Positions 8,059 to 15,950 are shown, numbered from the stretch's first letter. The stretch: 34,485 nt of DNA from an uncultured Phascolarctobacterium sp. (GCA_900552005.1 URXU01000011.1:1-34485), one strand, 5' to 3'. Notes: a model not told the origin generated them from the letters alone. Translations and numbers: made by a program.

Positions 8059-8622
8059 TTATTCTACCAACAGAAGTCCGTATATTTTCAGCTCCTGAAT
8101 AGGACCTTTAATTACCCGTATATTAAAGCCGTTATCTTTTGCCAGCGCAAATACATCAATGCCGCAGGCCTCCAAAGAAGGTCTGGCTTTAACAGGCTGC
8201 ACGCATTTTTGTAAATTGCATTTTTCACATAAACGGCATCTGCCAGCCTTTAAGGCAAAAGCACGATAATGATTCTGTAAAAATGCGGTCTTTTCCAGCG
8301 CCAGCAAGATTTCCAGCAAACCATTGCTCATGGAAAGATCTGCTGCTGCAAAATCACAATTATCCTGGTCCGATAAAGTAAAAGTATATTCTACCAGTAA
8401 TCCCTTACTGTATTCGGCCAAAAACTGCTGCATCTGTTCATAGGTCGGTGTATAAGGCGGACAGCACAGATTTGATCCGTAATTGGGACAGCCGTACTGG
8501 CATTTTATTCTTGTCCATGCACCCGTCTTGACACCGTCGATATTCACAACTTTGACAGCACTGGCTCCCATTTGTAAAGCCTTATCTTTTAAAGCAATCA
8601 AATCTGTTTCCAGCTGCCGCAT
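8059..8622 (-). CDS. DUF2284 family predicted metal-binding protein
   Basis: A 187-residue cytoplasmic protein of unknown function. Two cysteine groups are visible: CQYGCPNYGSNLCCPPYTPT (from about residue 40) and GRCRLCEKCNLQKCVQPVKA (about 127-146). The latter resembles a ferredoxin-like metal or Fe-S cluster site. DUF2284 is a recognised family of putative metal-binding proteins whose role is not established to my knowledge. The gene starts five bases after sufB and its ribosome-binding site (AAGGGG) lies inside the sufB 3' end, so the two are probably co-translated. This invites a role in Fe-S assembly or delivery, which is inference. Confidence 0.85.
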   Translation of the reverse strand: MRQLETDLIALKDKALQMGASAVKVVNIDGVKTGAWTRIKCQYGCPNYGSNLCCPPYTPTYEQMQQFLAEYSKGLLVEYTFTLSDQDNCDFAAADLSMSNGLLEILLALEKTAFLQNHYRAFALKAGRCRLCEKCNLQKCVQPVKARPSLEACGIDVFALAKDNGFNIRVIKGPIQELKIYGLLLVE

Positions 8623-8627
8623 AAATC

Positions 8628-9842
8628 TTACATCCCCTTATTAAGAGTAAAAGTATCCAGAGTATCAGAAATCTTTTTAGCCAGGCTTTCAGGTAAACCT
8701 TCAATATTTACATTTAAGAAACCGCGTACGATAGTAGCCGTTGCTTCATCTTCATCCAGACCACGGGCCATCAGATACTCTATTTCTTCCGGAGCAATAC
8801 GCCCTACAGCTGCTTCATGGCTCATCTCTGCATTGCCGGTGAAAGCGTCCAGCTGCGGAATCGCTGAAATATAACCTTCATTGGATAACATCAGTCCGTG
8901 GCATTCCAAATGAGCACGAACACCTTCAGCACAGCCGCTCAAATTACCACGGTTGATAACCTCGCCGCCAGTAGAAACTGTTCTGGTAACAATTTCAGCT
9001 CTGGTACCGGGAACCTCCAAAATAGCCTTGCCGCCTATGTCAAGATGAGATCCTTTAGGCGCAACCAGAATAGAATTTAAACGAGCCACTGCCCCTTCGC
9101 CAACTAAACGGGTTACCGGGTTCATCTGCACATCCTTAACTCTGTCCATGCAGACATAATTAGAGATGAACTGCCCGCCAGCCTCAATAATGGTAGCACT
9201 ACGCGGACGCACGGAAATATTTTCACCCCAGCTGTGAATCATAGTAAAAGTTAATTTAGCATTTTTGCCTACATAAAATTCACTGATGCCGAGATGTACG
9301 CCCCGGTCAATATCAGGATCACTGGCACAGCCGGAAATAATATTCAGTTCAGCACCATCCTCTACAATAACAACGTTATGTACACGCTGCAGCTGTTGTT
9401 CATGACTTAAAAACACACAGGCCTGCAAGGGGTATTTAATCTTTTCTCCGGCTTTAACTCGGATAAAATAACCGTTTTCCTGTTCCAAAGCAGTAATGGC
9501 CGTATATTTATCCATATCGGGCGCAACCGCTTTCCACCAGTATTTTTCAACTAATTCCGGATATTTTTTGGCAGCCAAACCCGTATTCATCAGTTCCAAA
9601 GGAGTCTGTTTGGCAACCTTGGCTTCCAGCGGAGCATTATCAACCTGAATAAAGCTGGCGCTGCGGCTGCCGCCTTCTAAGTCAATACCAACTTTTTCCA
9701 TACGTTCTCTGCTTGCTGCTGATAAATCATCTTCAGCGTGAATATGCACATCATCATTATTATCAAATTGACGTAAATCTATATCATTTCCGTAAACGCC
9801 TTTTTTTTCCAGGGCTTCTCGCAAAACTTTATTATCTTTCAT
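8628..9842 (-). CDS. sufB: SufB/SufD-family Fe-S cluster assembly scaffold
   Basis: A 404-residue SufBD-type beta-helix protein that works with the SufC ATPase to build Fe-S clusters in the cytoplasm. Family features are in the C-terminal half: GGKAILEVPGTRAEIVTRTV, Cys314 in AHLECHGLML where SufB carries its cluster/persulfide cysteine, and the EMSHEAAVGRIAPEEIEYLM segment shared by SufB and SufD. Only one SufB/D gene is present, and sufS, sufU, sufE and sufD are absent nearby. The arrangement therefore resembles the minimal two-gene SufBC-type system of archaea and anaerobes. The start codon lies inside the end of sufC (11-bp overlap) behind an AGGAGG, implying translational coupling. Confidence 0.92.
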   Translation of the reverse strand: MKDNKVLREALEKKGVYGNDIDLRQFDNNDDVHIHAEDDLSAASRERMEKVGIDLEGGSRSASFIQVDNAPLEAKVAKQTPLELMNTGLAAKKYPELVEKYWWKAVAPDMDKYTAITALEQENGYFIRVKAGEKIKYPLQACVFLSHEQQLQRVHNVVIVEDGAELNIISGCASDPDIDRGVHLGISEFYVGKNAKLTFTMIHSWGENISVRPRSATIIEAGGQFISNYVCMDRVKDVQMNPVTRLVGEGAVARLNSILVAPKGSHLDIGGKAILEVPGTRAEIVTRTVSTGGEVINRGNLSGCAEGVRAHLECHGLMLSNEGYISAIPQLDAFTGNAEMSHEAAVGRIAPEEIEYLMARGLDEDEATATIVRGFLNVNIEGLPESLAKKISDTLDTFTLNKGM

Positions 9843-10638
9843 TTTTCATCCTCCTGCAGCCGCTGTTGGCACAAGTTTCATAGCCTGACTGACTAATGCA
9901 GCTCAGTACATCCAAGGGATCTCCGCCTGGACAGGTCATGGTTCCCTGATAAAGAATATGAGCATGTGATGCCGGCACATATTTCAGGATATGGCCTACA
10001 TGAGTAATAATCAAACCGCTGCGTTTGGTACCTGCCAGCGGATTGCTGCCGCAGGCATTCTGTACGCAGCAGGATTTCTCACAGCCTGCGCCGCCGCAAG
10101 GCTCATTATTCAGAATATAGTTAGCAGCACGGCCAACAAGAGCAATATTTTCCACATCGACACCGGATTCCGGTTCGTCCAACAAAAGCAAATCAGGCTT
10201 TTGCGCCATCAGCTGCAGCAGCTCACTGCGTTTTAATTCACCGCCGCTGAAGCCTTCATTCACACTGCGGTCAAGAAAATCGGATAAGCCCATCCAGGCC
10301 GCCATTTTTTCTATTTCATCGGGTGCCGCACCACAAATGCCAATCATCTGGCGCAGACTTAACCCCCTGATAGTAGGCGGACGCTGAATCATAACACCAA
10401 CGCCCATCTTAGCTCTTTCATAGCAGGGAGCATCAGTAATATCCTGGCCTTTAAAATAAATTTTTCCTTCCAGCACTTCATATCTTTCAAAACCCATAAT
10501 GGTACCAATTAAGGTTGATTTGCCGGTACCGTTAGGTCCGAATAAAACATGCACCTCACCTGGCGCAATATGCAGATTGATATTTTTTAAAATCTGTTTG
10601 CCTCTTACAGCCACAGACAAATTTTCAATACGTAACAC
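9832..10638 (-). CDS. sufC: SufC-type ABC ATPase with a cysteine-rich insertion
   Basis: The ATPase partner of SufB. Of 268 residues, Walker A is GPNGTGKST (34-42), the signature is FSGGELKRSELLQL (from 130), Walker B/D-loop is LLLLDEPESGVD (150-161), and the H-loop is IITHVGH (210-216). SufC proteins are usually about 250 residues with a short link between D-loop and H-loop. Here residues about 178-205 insert NEPCGGAGCEKSCCVQNACG (Cys181, 186, 190, 191, 196), and the C-terminal part adds Cys236, 247, 256 and 261. The cysteines could bind metal or a nascent cluster. The start is GTG at 10636-10638 with AAGGAGA at 10646-10652. A TATAAT lies at 10676-10681 without a convincing -35. Confidence 0.9.
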   Translation of the reverse strand: MLRIENLSVAVRGKQILKNINLHIAPGEVHVLFGPNGTGKSTLIGTIMGFERYEVLEGKIYFKGQDITDAPCYERAKMGVGVMIQRPPTIRGLSLRQMIGICGAAPDEIEKMAAWMGLSDFLDRSVNEGFSGGELKRSELLQLMAQKPDLLLLDEPESGVDVENIALVGRAANYILNNEPCGGAGCEKSCCVQNACGSNPLAGTKRSGLIITHVGHILKYVPASHAHILYQGTMTCPGGDPLDVLSCISQSGYETCANSGCRRMKNER

Positions 10639-10740
10639 AGCACTATCTCCTTTGCTAAAATTTAGTGTTTAATTTATTATATCATAAGTTTCTCATTTAA
10701 TCCCTACTATTTTACAAGGATTTAAATTTTTTTCACATTC

Positions 10741-10768
10741 TTTACTATATTTTCAAATATGCTAAAAT
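10741..10768 (+). promoter_or_regulatory. Promoter of the lgt-like gene
   Basis: TTTACT (10741-10746), a 16-bp spacer and TAAAAT (10763-10768) preceded by TGC (extended -10). It lies 31 bp before the ATG. Confidence 0.55.
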
Positions 10769-10799
10769 AAAGTTTAATCTATATCTCGGGAGGCTTATA

Positions 10800-11606
10800 A
10801 TGCATCAGTATTTATTTTATATCGGTGATTTTCCCATTCGTATGTATGGGCTTGTTCTCTGTGCCGCTATTTTTCTGGCTACCGGTGTAGCCTACTTTCT
10901 TGCCAAACAGGACGGCCGCTGGCATGAGCATGTTCTTGATATCGGTATTTACGGCGGCTTTGCCGGTTTAATCGGTGCTCGTTTATGGGATGTATTTTTC
11001 TTTGATTGGGATTATTACAGCGAACATCTTTTAGAAATTCCCTTCGTCTGGCAAGGCGGCATGGCCATTCAAGGCGGCGTAATTTTTGGCGTTCTGGCAG
11101 GTATTTTCTACTGTAAGCGGCATAAAATAGACTGGTTGGCTTTTGCTGATATCGTTTGTCCGGCCATTCTTATTGGTCAGGCTATCGGCCGCATGGCCAA
11201 TTTACTTAACGGCGATGCCTTTGGCACGCCTACCGGCGGAAACTTCGGACTGCTCTACCCGGAAGGAACTCTGGCCTATAAAACATATGGTCCCGTACCT
11301 CTCTGGCCTGCTGAAGTCTGGGAGGGTCAGTTGGATGTCGTTATCTTCGCTCTGCTGCTTTTATTCCGCACTTACAAGCATGCCAAAGGACAGGCAATCT
11401 GCGTATATGCCATGCTGTATTCAGTAGTGCGTTTTGGTCTGGAAATGCTTCGCGGCGATTATACGGAACCTGTTCTTTTAGGTTTAAAATCCGCTCAGGC
11501 AACAAGTTTGGCATTCTTCTGCCTTGCTTTCATTGTTTTTTTATACTGCGGTTATCGCGAAACTACCAATCTTAATAGTAGCCGCAAACAAAAAAAGAAA
11601 AAATAA
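10800..11606 (+). CDS. lgt: Prolipoprotein diacylglyceryl transferase (Lgt) family protein
   Basis: Lgt moves diacylglycerol from phosphatidylglycerol to the lipobox cysteine of prelipoproteins in the inner membrane. The 268 residues show about seven membrane segments, a GGxxGARLWDV segment (52-64), and the signature GRMANLLNGDAFG (130-142), close to the family G-R-x-x-N-x-x-N-x-E. SVVRFGLEMLRGD (208-220) matches the late conserved arginine region. Two departures are notable. Gln91 in GGMAIQGG stands where E. coli Lgt has the essential His103, and the signature ends in Asp instead of Glu. Some Firmicute Lgt proteins also lack that His, so activity is likely but untested. A basic KQKKKK tail ends the protein. 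CGGGAGG precedes the ATG. Confidence 0.88.
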   Translation: MHQYLFYIGDFPIRMYGLVLCAAIFLATGVAYFLAKQDGRWHEHVLDIGIYGGFAGLIGARLWDVFFFDWDYYSEHLLEIPFVWQGGMAIQGGVIFGVLAGIFYCKRHKIDWLAFADIVCPAILIGQAIGRMANLLNGDAFGTPTGGNFGLLYPEGTLAYKTYGPVPLWPAEVWEGQLDVVIFALLLLFRTYKHAKGQAICVYAMLYSVVRFGLEMLRGDYTEPVLLGLKSAQATSLAFFCLAFIVFLYCGYRETTNLNSSRKQKKKK

Positions 11607-11619
11607 TTTATCTAAATGC

Positions 11620-11648
11620 TTGACAATTATTATTATCTTAGCTATAAT
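11620..11648 (+). promoter_or_regulatory. Consensus promoter of tRNA-Arg
   Basis: Perfect TTGACA (11620-11625), a 17-bp spacer and perfect TATAAT (11643-11648), 28 bp before the tRNA. This is the closest consensus match in the window. Confidence 0.92.
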
Positions 11649-11676
11649 ATCATTGTTGCTTATGAAAGCAGCTAAT

Positions 11677-11753
11677 GACTCCGTAGCTCAGCTGGATAGA
11701 GCGTTTGACTACGAATCAAAAGGTCGCAGGTTCGAATCCTGCCGGGGCCACCA
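11677..11753 (+). tRNA. tRNA-Arg (anticodon ACG)
   Basis: A 77-nt cloverleaf with encoded CCA (11751-11753). The anticodon loop CTACGAA is flanked by TTTGA/TCAAA, and the T arm is GCAGG-TTCGAAT-CCTGC. ACG, deaminated to ICG, reads CGN codons. The acceptor arm GACTCCG/CGGGGCC contains an A-C mismatch at 2:71 and a T-G at 4:69, which is unusually weak. Confidence 0.93.
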
Positions 11754-11761
11754 TGAAATTA

Positions 11762-11790
11762 ACGGATAACTTAGGTTATCCGTTTTTTTA
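11762..11790 (+). terminator. tRNA-Arg terminator
   Basis: ACGGATAAC (11762-11770) pairs with GTTATCCGT (11775-11783) around TTAG, followed by a T-rich tract, just after the tRNA. Confidence 0.9.
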
Positions 11791-11810
11791 TTTTTAATAT
11801 TAATATCAAA

Positions 11811-11842
11811 AAAATAGTCCTGCCAAATGGCAGGACTATTTT
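11811..11842. terminator. Terminator of the CaiB-like gene
   Basis: A 14-bp perfect stem (AAAATAGTCCTGCC at 11811-11824, complement 11829-11842) with loop AAAT and A/T tracts on both sides. It touches the CaiB-like stop codon and is convergent with the tRNA-Arg terminator. Confidence 0.9.
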
Positions 11843-12972
11843 TATTTTTTCAGCAATTCCCCTAAAACGCTTTCCGTATCTTCTCCCAAACGCGGAGCGC
11901 GTTTGGTTAGCCGTGCAGGCGTGCGGCTCAGCTTCATGGCAAAACCCAGCTGCTGATAAGTGCCTAACTCATCATCTTCTACCTGCAGCACCATTTCATT
12001 GGCTTTCACCTGTTCTGATTCAACAGCTTCCTTAAAGTTAAGTACCGGCGTTACGCAAGCTTCCTTATCTGTAAAATAAGCTTCCCACTCCCGCATGGTC
12101 TTTTTGCGAAACTCTGCGGCAAGCACCTCTTTAAGATATTCATGATTTTTCTCATCGTCTATTAAATCAATCAGCTCCGGCTGCTGCAATGCCTCGCATA
12201 AAGCGCGCCAGAATTTTTTCTCCAGACAGCCAACTGATACATAACGTCCATCCTTGGTTTCATAAATATTATAGTTGGCATAAGCGCCTGTCAGCCAGTT
12301 ATTGCCGCGTTCAGCCACAAAACCGCTGCCAAAGTATAAGCTGGCGGCGCCGGGCATCAAATTCATGGCTACATTAAATAAGGAAATATCAATTTCCTGA
12401 CCCTGACCGGTCTGCTCCGCATAACGCAGGGCAATCATAATGCTCATTCCGGCAGAAAGTGCGGCATTCATATCTGCCATCAACACTCCGGGAATTGCCG
12501 GACGGCCATCTTTTTCACCGCTCATGGCTGTTACGCCGGCCAGACTTACATAGCCCAGATCATGATCAGCCTTGTTGGCCAGCGGCCCCCTGCTGCCGTA
12601 ACCGCTTAAAGAGCAGTATACAATTTTCGGATTAACCTTCGAAGCAGCAGCATAGTCAACTCCCAGTTTTTTCAATACTCCGGGGCGATAACTTTCCACA
12701 ACTACATCTGCGGACTTAACAAGCTCCAAAAATGCTGACCGCCCTGCGTCACTTTTCAAATCCAAAGCTACACTTTTCTTGTTGCGGTTCAATTGCAGAT
12801 GCCAATAACCAAAGCCCTTGATAAAGGGCGGAAAACTCCGGGAATAATCACCCTTGCCAGGTTCTTCAATCTTAATTACTTCAGCGCCGAAATCGGCTAA
12901 CAACATTGTACAATACGGGCCAGGCAGGAGCCTGGATAAATCGAGAACGCGAATACCTGTCAATGCCTGCAT
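11842..12972 (-). CDS. CaiB/BaiF family CoA-transferase or alpha-methylacyl-CoA racemase
   Basis: A 376-residue class III CoA-transferase fold. N-terminal GIRVLDLSRLLPGPYCTMLLADFG and the RPGVLKKLGVDY segment are typical. Catalytic candidates are His137-Asp138 in ADHDLGYVSLAG and Asp167 in LMADMN. The Asp of the HD pair aligns with the acyl-anhydride Asp of formyl-CoA transferase. The His together with the later Asp matches the acid/base pair of alpha-methylacyl-CoA racemase. The length is nearer the racemase group, but both reactions remain possible and the substrate is unknown. A strong GGAGG (12980-12984) precedes the ATG. The gene follows the methyltransferase by 27 bp and is probably co-transcribed with it. 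Confidence 0.85.
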   Translation of the reverse strand: MQALTGIRVLDLSRLLPGPYCTMLLADFGAEVIKIEEPGKGDYSRSFPPFIKGFGYWHLQLNRNKKSVALDLKSDAGRSAFLELVKSADVVVESYRPGVLKKLGVDYAAASKVNPKIVYCSLSGYGSRGPLANKADHDLGYVSLAGVTAMSGEKDGRPAIPGVLMADMNAALSAGMSIMIALRYAEQTGQGQEIDISLFNVAMNLMPGAASLYFGSGFVAERGNNWLTGAYANYNIYETKDGRYVSVGCLEKKFWRALCEALQQPELIDLIDDEKNHEYLKEVLAAEFRKKTMREWEAYFTDKEACVTPVLNFKEAVESEQVKANEMVLQVEDDELGTYQQLGFAMKLSRTPARLTKRAPRLGEDTESVLGELLKK

Positions 12973-12999
12973 GTTGCTACCTCCATAGTCATCTTGAAA

Positions 13000-14223
13000 T
13001 CAAACTACCTGAAAAATATAAAATTTTAAATAAAAAGTTTCCGGTACATTCCACAAAATCGGATGATCCGGTGCCTGCTGCCGCGCTTCTATCTGGCGTA
13101 ATGATACACAGGCATCCTTAGCCGCATCATGCAGCATCTGTACAAAAAGCTCTTCCCGCATAAAATGTGAGCAGGAACAGGTTGCCAGATAACCGCCGCG
13201 CGGCAAAAGTTTCATGGCCTTAAGATTTATTTCTTTATAACCGCGAATGGCATTTTTAACCGTGCTGCCGGACTTCGTAAATGCTGGTGGATCAAGAATT
13301 ACAAAGTCATATTCATGCGATTTATTATTAACCAGTTCACTGAGCAGATCGAAAACATTGGCCTGCAGTCCTCTGAAGTTTTGCTCCAGACCATTGATTC
13401 TGGCATTATGTTCAGCCATACGTACGGCTTCAGCACTGATATCCACCGCCGTAACACTGGCAGCACCACCCTGTGCCGCATTTAAAGCAAAAGAACCGGT
13501 ATGGGTGAAGCAGTCCAGTACATGCCTGCCCCTGGCAATTTTGGCAACAGCCTGACGATTATATTTCTGGTCCAAAAAGAAACCCGTCTTTTGTCCATTT
13601 TCCACATCAACCGTATATTTAATACCATTTTCATAAATTTCGGCTGTTGTCGGGCAATTTTCATCAAGAAGCGGCGAATGGAAAAATCCCTTGTTTTCTT
13701 CCATGCCTTCCAGACGGCGAATCTTCACGTCATTACGTTCATAAAGGCCGCGAATCTCCTGACCCATATCACGCAAAATCTTCACCAAGAGTTCAAAGAG
13801 CATCTGCTTGCGCAGTTCAATCCCCAGTGAAAGCGTCTGGGTTACCAAAATATCATTAAAGCGGTCCACCGTCAGTCCGGGAAACATATCTGCCTCCCCA
13901 AAAATCAGGCGGCAGCACTTAAAATCCTCAGCTCCCATAACCGTCAGACGGTACTCAAGGGCATAACGCAGGCGACGCTCCCAAAATGCTTCATCAAACT
14001 TATCATTGGTATTGGTGGAAATAATGCGCACCCTGATTTTAGAAATATCATTAACAAAACCGGTGCCGAGATACTTCCCTTTACCTGTCAGCACATCAAC
14101 CAAATCGCCATTATGATACTCGCCTTCAATCCTTGTTACTTCTTCCCCAAAAACCCAAGGATGACCCCCGCGAGCCGCACGTTCTCCTTTCGGAGTAATA
14201 TAAAATTTTGCAAACTTACGCAT
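13000..14223 (-). CDS. Class I SAM-dependent rRNA (cytosine-C5) methyltransferase, RlmI-like
   Basis: Probable 23S rRNA m5C methyltransferase. The N-terminal PUA-like domain (KFYITPKGERAARGGHPWVF, ending near GFVNDISKIRVRI) is followed by the central domain and a C-terminal Rossmann domain. The latter shows LDCFTHTGSFALNAA (SAM loop), VTAVDISAEAV, VILDPPAFTKS (catalytic motif) and TCSCSHFM. I place the start at the ATG at 14221-14223 (protein MRKFAKFYITPK, 407 residues). It has an AGAGG seven bases upstream and the family normally begins this way. The frame is open for 11 more codons to 14256, which would overlap sfsA. It lies 16 bp after sfsA. Confidence 0.9.
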   Translation of the reverse strand: MRKFAKFYITPKGERAARGGHPWVFGEEVTRIEGEYHNGDLVDVLTGKGKYLGTGFVNDISKIRVRIISTNTNDKFDEAFWERRLRYALEYRLTVMGAEDFKCCRLIFGEADMFPGLTVDRFNDILVTQTLSLGIELRKQMLFELLVKILRDMGQEIRGLYERNDVKIRRLEGMEENKGFFHSPLLDENCPTTAEIYENGIKYTVDVENGQKTGFFLDQKYNRQAVAKIARGRHVLDCFTHTGSFALNAAQGGAASVTAVDISAEAVRMAEHNARINGLEQNFRGLQANVFDLLSELVNNKSHEYDFVILDPPAFTKSGSTVKNAIRGYKEINLKAMKLLPRGGYLATCSCSHFMREELFVQMLHDAAKDACVSLRQIEARQQAPDHPILWNVPETFYLKFYIFQVV

Positions 14224-14239
14224 CCATTTACCTCTTTCA

Positions 14240-14935
14240 TTATTTATTTTCATCATCCAGCAAAACAGGAATTTCTCCTGTTATCCTTAAACTTTCAGGT
14301 GTTACCAGGCACTCTGCAGCCTTAACTTGCACACCTGCTGCGGCTGCCTGTTTTAACATTACCGCAAATTCACGATGCGTCGCATAATTCGGCCTGAAAC
14401 ATCTGGCTCCGCCAAACTGCACCACAAATAATACAGCCGCTTCATAGCCAGCCTGCAGGCAGCCTATAAGTTCCGACAAATGTTTAACTCCTCTTTGCGT
14501 AGGCGCATCAGGAAAAACTGCTTCACCATTCTGCTCCAAGGTTACCCCTTTTACTTCAATAAACAGTTTTCTGCTGTCGGTTTCCAAATAAAAATCAAAA
14601 CGGGAGTTACCGTGCCGGCATTCAGGTTTGAGCAATTTTATTTTTCCCCAAGGTTCTTCCTGCAGCAGCCATTCAGCTGCGACCTTATTAGGAGCCTGCG
14701 AATCCATATTAACTAATAAAGAGCCTTTTTGTACGGCAATCAGCGAAAATTTTGTTTTTCGCCTGCTGTCATCGTGTTCCTGTACATAAACCGCCGCTCC
14801 CGGTATAAGCAGTTCCCGGCAGCGCCCAGTATTCTTCACATGACAAATTTCTACCCGGCCAGCGATTTCTACCTGCGCCAGAAATCTGTTGGGCCGGGCA
14901 AGAAAATGACCTTGCTTCATTTGATTGTAAAACAT
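14240..14935 (-). CDS. sfsA: SfsA family protein
   Basis: A 231-residue member of the sugar fermentation stimulation protein family, with a nuclease-like fold and reported DNA binding in E. coli. Its biochemical role remains unclear. Typical segments are FLARPNRFLAQVEI, CHVKNTGRCRELLIPGA (OB-fold part), and in the C-terminal domain FDFYLET, FIEVKGVTL and FPDAPTQRGVKHL. The D...E-V-K arrangement is the nuclease-like site. GAGG lies five bases before the ATG. It heads an sfsA-methyltransferase-CaiB cluster transcribed from 14958-14986. Confidence 0.93.
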   Translation of the reverse strand: MFYNQMKQGHFLARPNRFLAQVEIAGRVEICHVKNTGRCRELLIPGAAVYVQEHDDSRRKTKFSLIAVQKGSLLVNMDSQAPNKVAAEWLLQEEPWGKIKLLKPECRHGNSRFDFYLETDSRKLFIEVKGVTLEQNGEAVFPDAPTQRGVKHLSELIGCLQAGYEAAVLFVVQFGGARCFRPNYATHREFAVMLKQAAAAGVQVKAAECLVTPESLRITGEIPVLLDDENK

Positions 14936-14957
14936 TATAGCCTCATTTTTTGCTTTT

Positions 14958-14986
14958 ATTATAACAGTAAACTTTATTACTGCAAA
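14958..14986 (-). promoter_or_regulatory. sfsA promoter
   Basis: TTTGCA (14981-14986), a 17-bp spacer and TATAAT (14958-14963) on the minus strand, 22 bp upstream of the sfsA ATG and immediately downstream of the metQ terminator. Confidence 0.75.
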
Positions 14987-14987
14987 G

Positions 14988-15014
14988 AAAAAAGCAGGAC
15001 AAGCCTGCTTTTTT
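14988..15014. terminator. metQ terminator
   Basis: AAAAAAGCAGG (14988-14998) pairs perfectly with CCTGCTTTTTT (15004-15014) around a five-base loop, 35 bp after the metQ stop. It separates metQ from sfsA. Confidence 0.9.
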
Positions 15015-15049
15015 CTGAAAATTCTTTATTATTGTAAACTTTGTGCTAA

Positions 15050-15862
15050 TTAAAATGCCGGAACAACCGCACCTTTATATTTTTCCTCAATAAATTTCTT
15101 AACATCCTCAGATTGTAAAGCTTTCATGAGCTTTTTAATTTCCGGACGGTTTTCATCACCTTTTCTGATAGCAACAATATTGGCATACGGAGATTCCTTA
15201 GATTCAGTAAACAGGGAATCTTTTACCGGATTAAGCTTAGCTTCCATAGCAAAGTTGGAATTGATAACGGAAAGATCAGTATCATCCATAGAACGCGGCA
15301 GAAGAGCTGCTTCAATTTCGATTACCTGCAAATTTTTCGGATTATCGACAATATCTTTGGCAGTTGCGCTTACGCCTACGCCATCTTTCAGTTTCAGCAG
15401 TTTAGCGTTAGCCAAAATAGCCAGAGCACGGCCGCCGTTGGAAGGGTCGTTAGGAATTGCAACTTTGGCACCGTCAGGAACATCTTTAAGGTCTTTAATC
15501 TTCTTAGAATAAATACCCATAGGCTCAATATGCACCTTACCTGCAGAAACTAAGGCCAAACCGCGGTCTTTTACGAAAGAGTCAAGATACGGTTCATGCT
15601 GGAAGAAGTTGGCGTCAATTTCCTTATCATTCAAAGAAAGATTCGGTTTGACATAATCACTGAATTCTACGACCTGCAAATCAATACCTTCCTTGGCCAG
15701 CGCCGGTTTGATATGATTCAGAATTTCTGCGTGCGGCACAGGAGTTGCCCCAACTTTAAGAACTACGTTTTTGGTTTCTGCCTGCTTGTCGCTGCCACCG
15801 CAGCCAGCGGCTACCATTGCTATGCTGAACAGAGCCAGCAAAGCCAGAAATAATTTTTTCAT
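15050..15862 (-). CDS. metQ: Methionine ABC transporter substrate-binding lipoprotein (NlpA/MetQ family)
   Basis: A periplasmic lipoprotein that hands methionine to a MetNI importer. Of 270 residues, 1-20 form a lipoprotein signal ending MVAAG with acylated Cys21. The mature part shows KVGATPVPHAEILNHIKPAL, VEFSDYVKPN, DANFFQHEPYLD and KVAIPNDPSNGGRALAIL, all MetQ hallmarks. An S-box riboswitch directly upstream supports methionine rather than another ligand. AAAGGAG precedes the ATG. No metN or metI accompanies it: a terminator follows and fumarase lies upstream, so it must use a permease encoded elsewhere or be an additional binding protein. Confidence 0.93.
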   Translation of the reverse strand: MKKLFLALLALFSIAMVAAGCGGSDKQAETKNVVLKVGATPVPHAEILNHIKPALAKEGIDLQVVEFSDYVKPNLSLNDKEIDANFFQHEPYLDSFVKDRGLALVSAGKVHIEPMGIYSKKIKDLKDVPDGAKVAIPNDPSNGGRALAILANAKLLKLKDGVGVSATAKDIVDNPKNLQVIEIEAALLPRSMDDTDLSVINSNFAMEAKLNPVKDSLFTESKESPYANIVAIRKGDENRPEIKKLMKALQSEDVKKFIEEKYKGAVVPAF

Positions 15863-15912
15863 TTTTCAACACTCCTTTGTATGAACACCACTCTAATGAG
15901 TATCTACGCAAT

Positions 15913-15937
15913 AAAAAAACCCTTTCCAAGGAAAGGG
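15913..15937 (-). terminator. Riboswitch-controlled terminator before metQ
   Basis: CCCTTTCC (15930-15937 on the transcript side) pairs with GGAAAGGG over a two-base loop, followed by TTTTTTT (15913-15919). It lies 13 bases after the S-box aptamer and about 50 bases before metQ, the expected expression platform for termination when SAM is bound. Confidence 0.9.
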
Positions 15938-15950
15938 CTCATCCGCTTTC

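Noticed and set aside
10676..10700. sufC promoter with an Fe-S regulator site
   Set aside because: A TATAAT is visible but no convincing -35 or IscR/Rrf2-type palindrome could be identified.
14224..14256. Earlier in-frame start for the rRNA methyltransferase
   Set aside because: It would overlap sfsA and lacks a ribosome-binding site, while the ATG at 14221-14223 has AGAGG at good spacing and fits the family N terminus.
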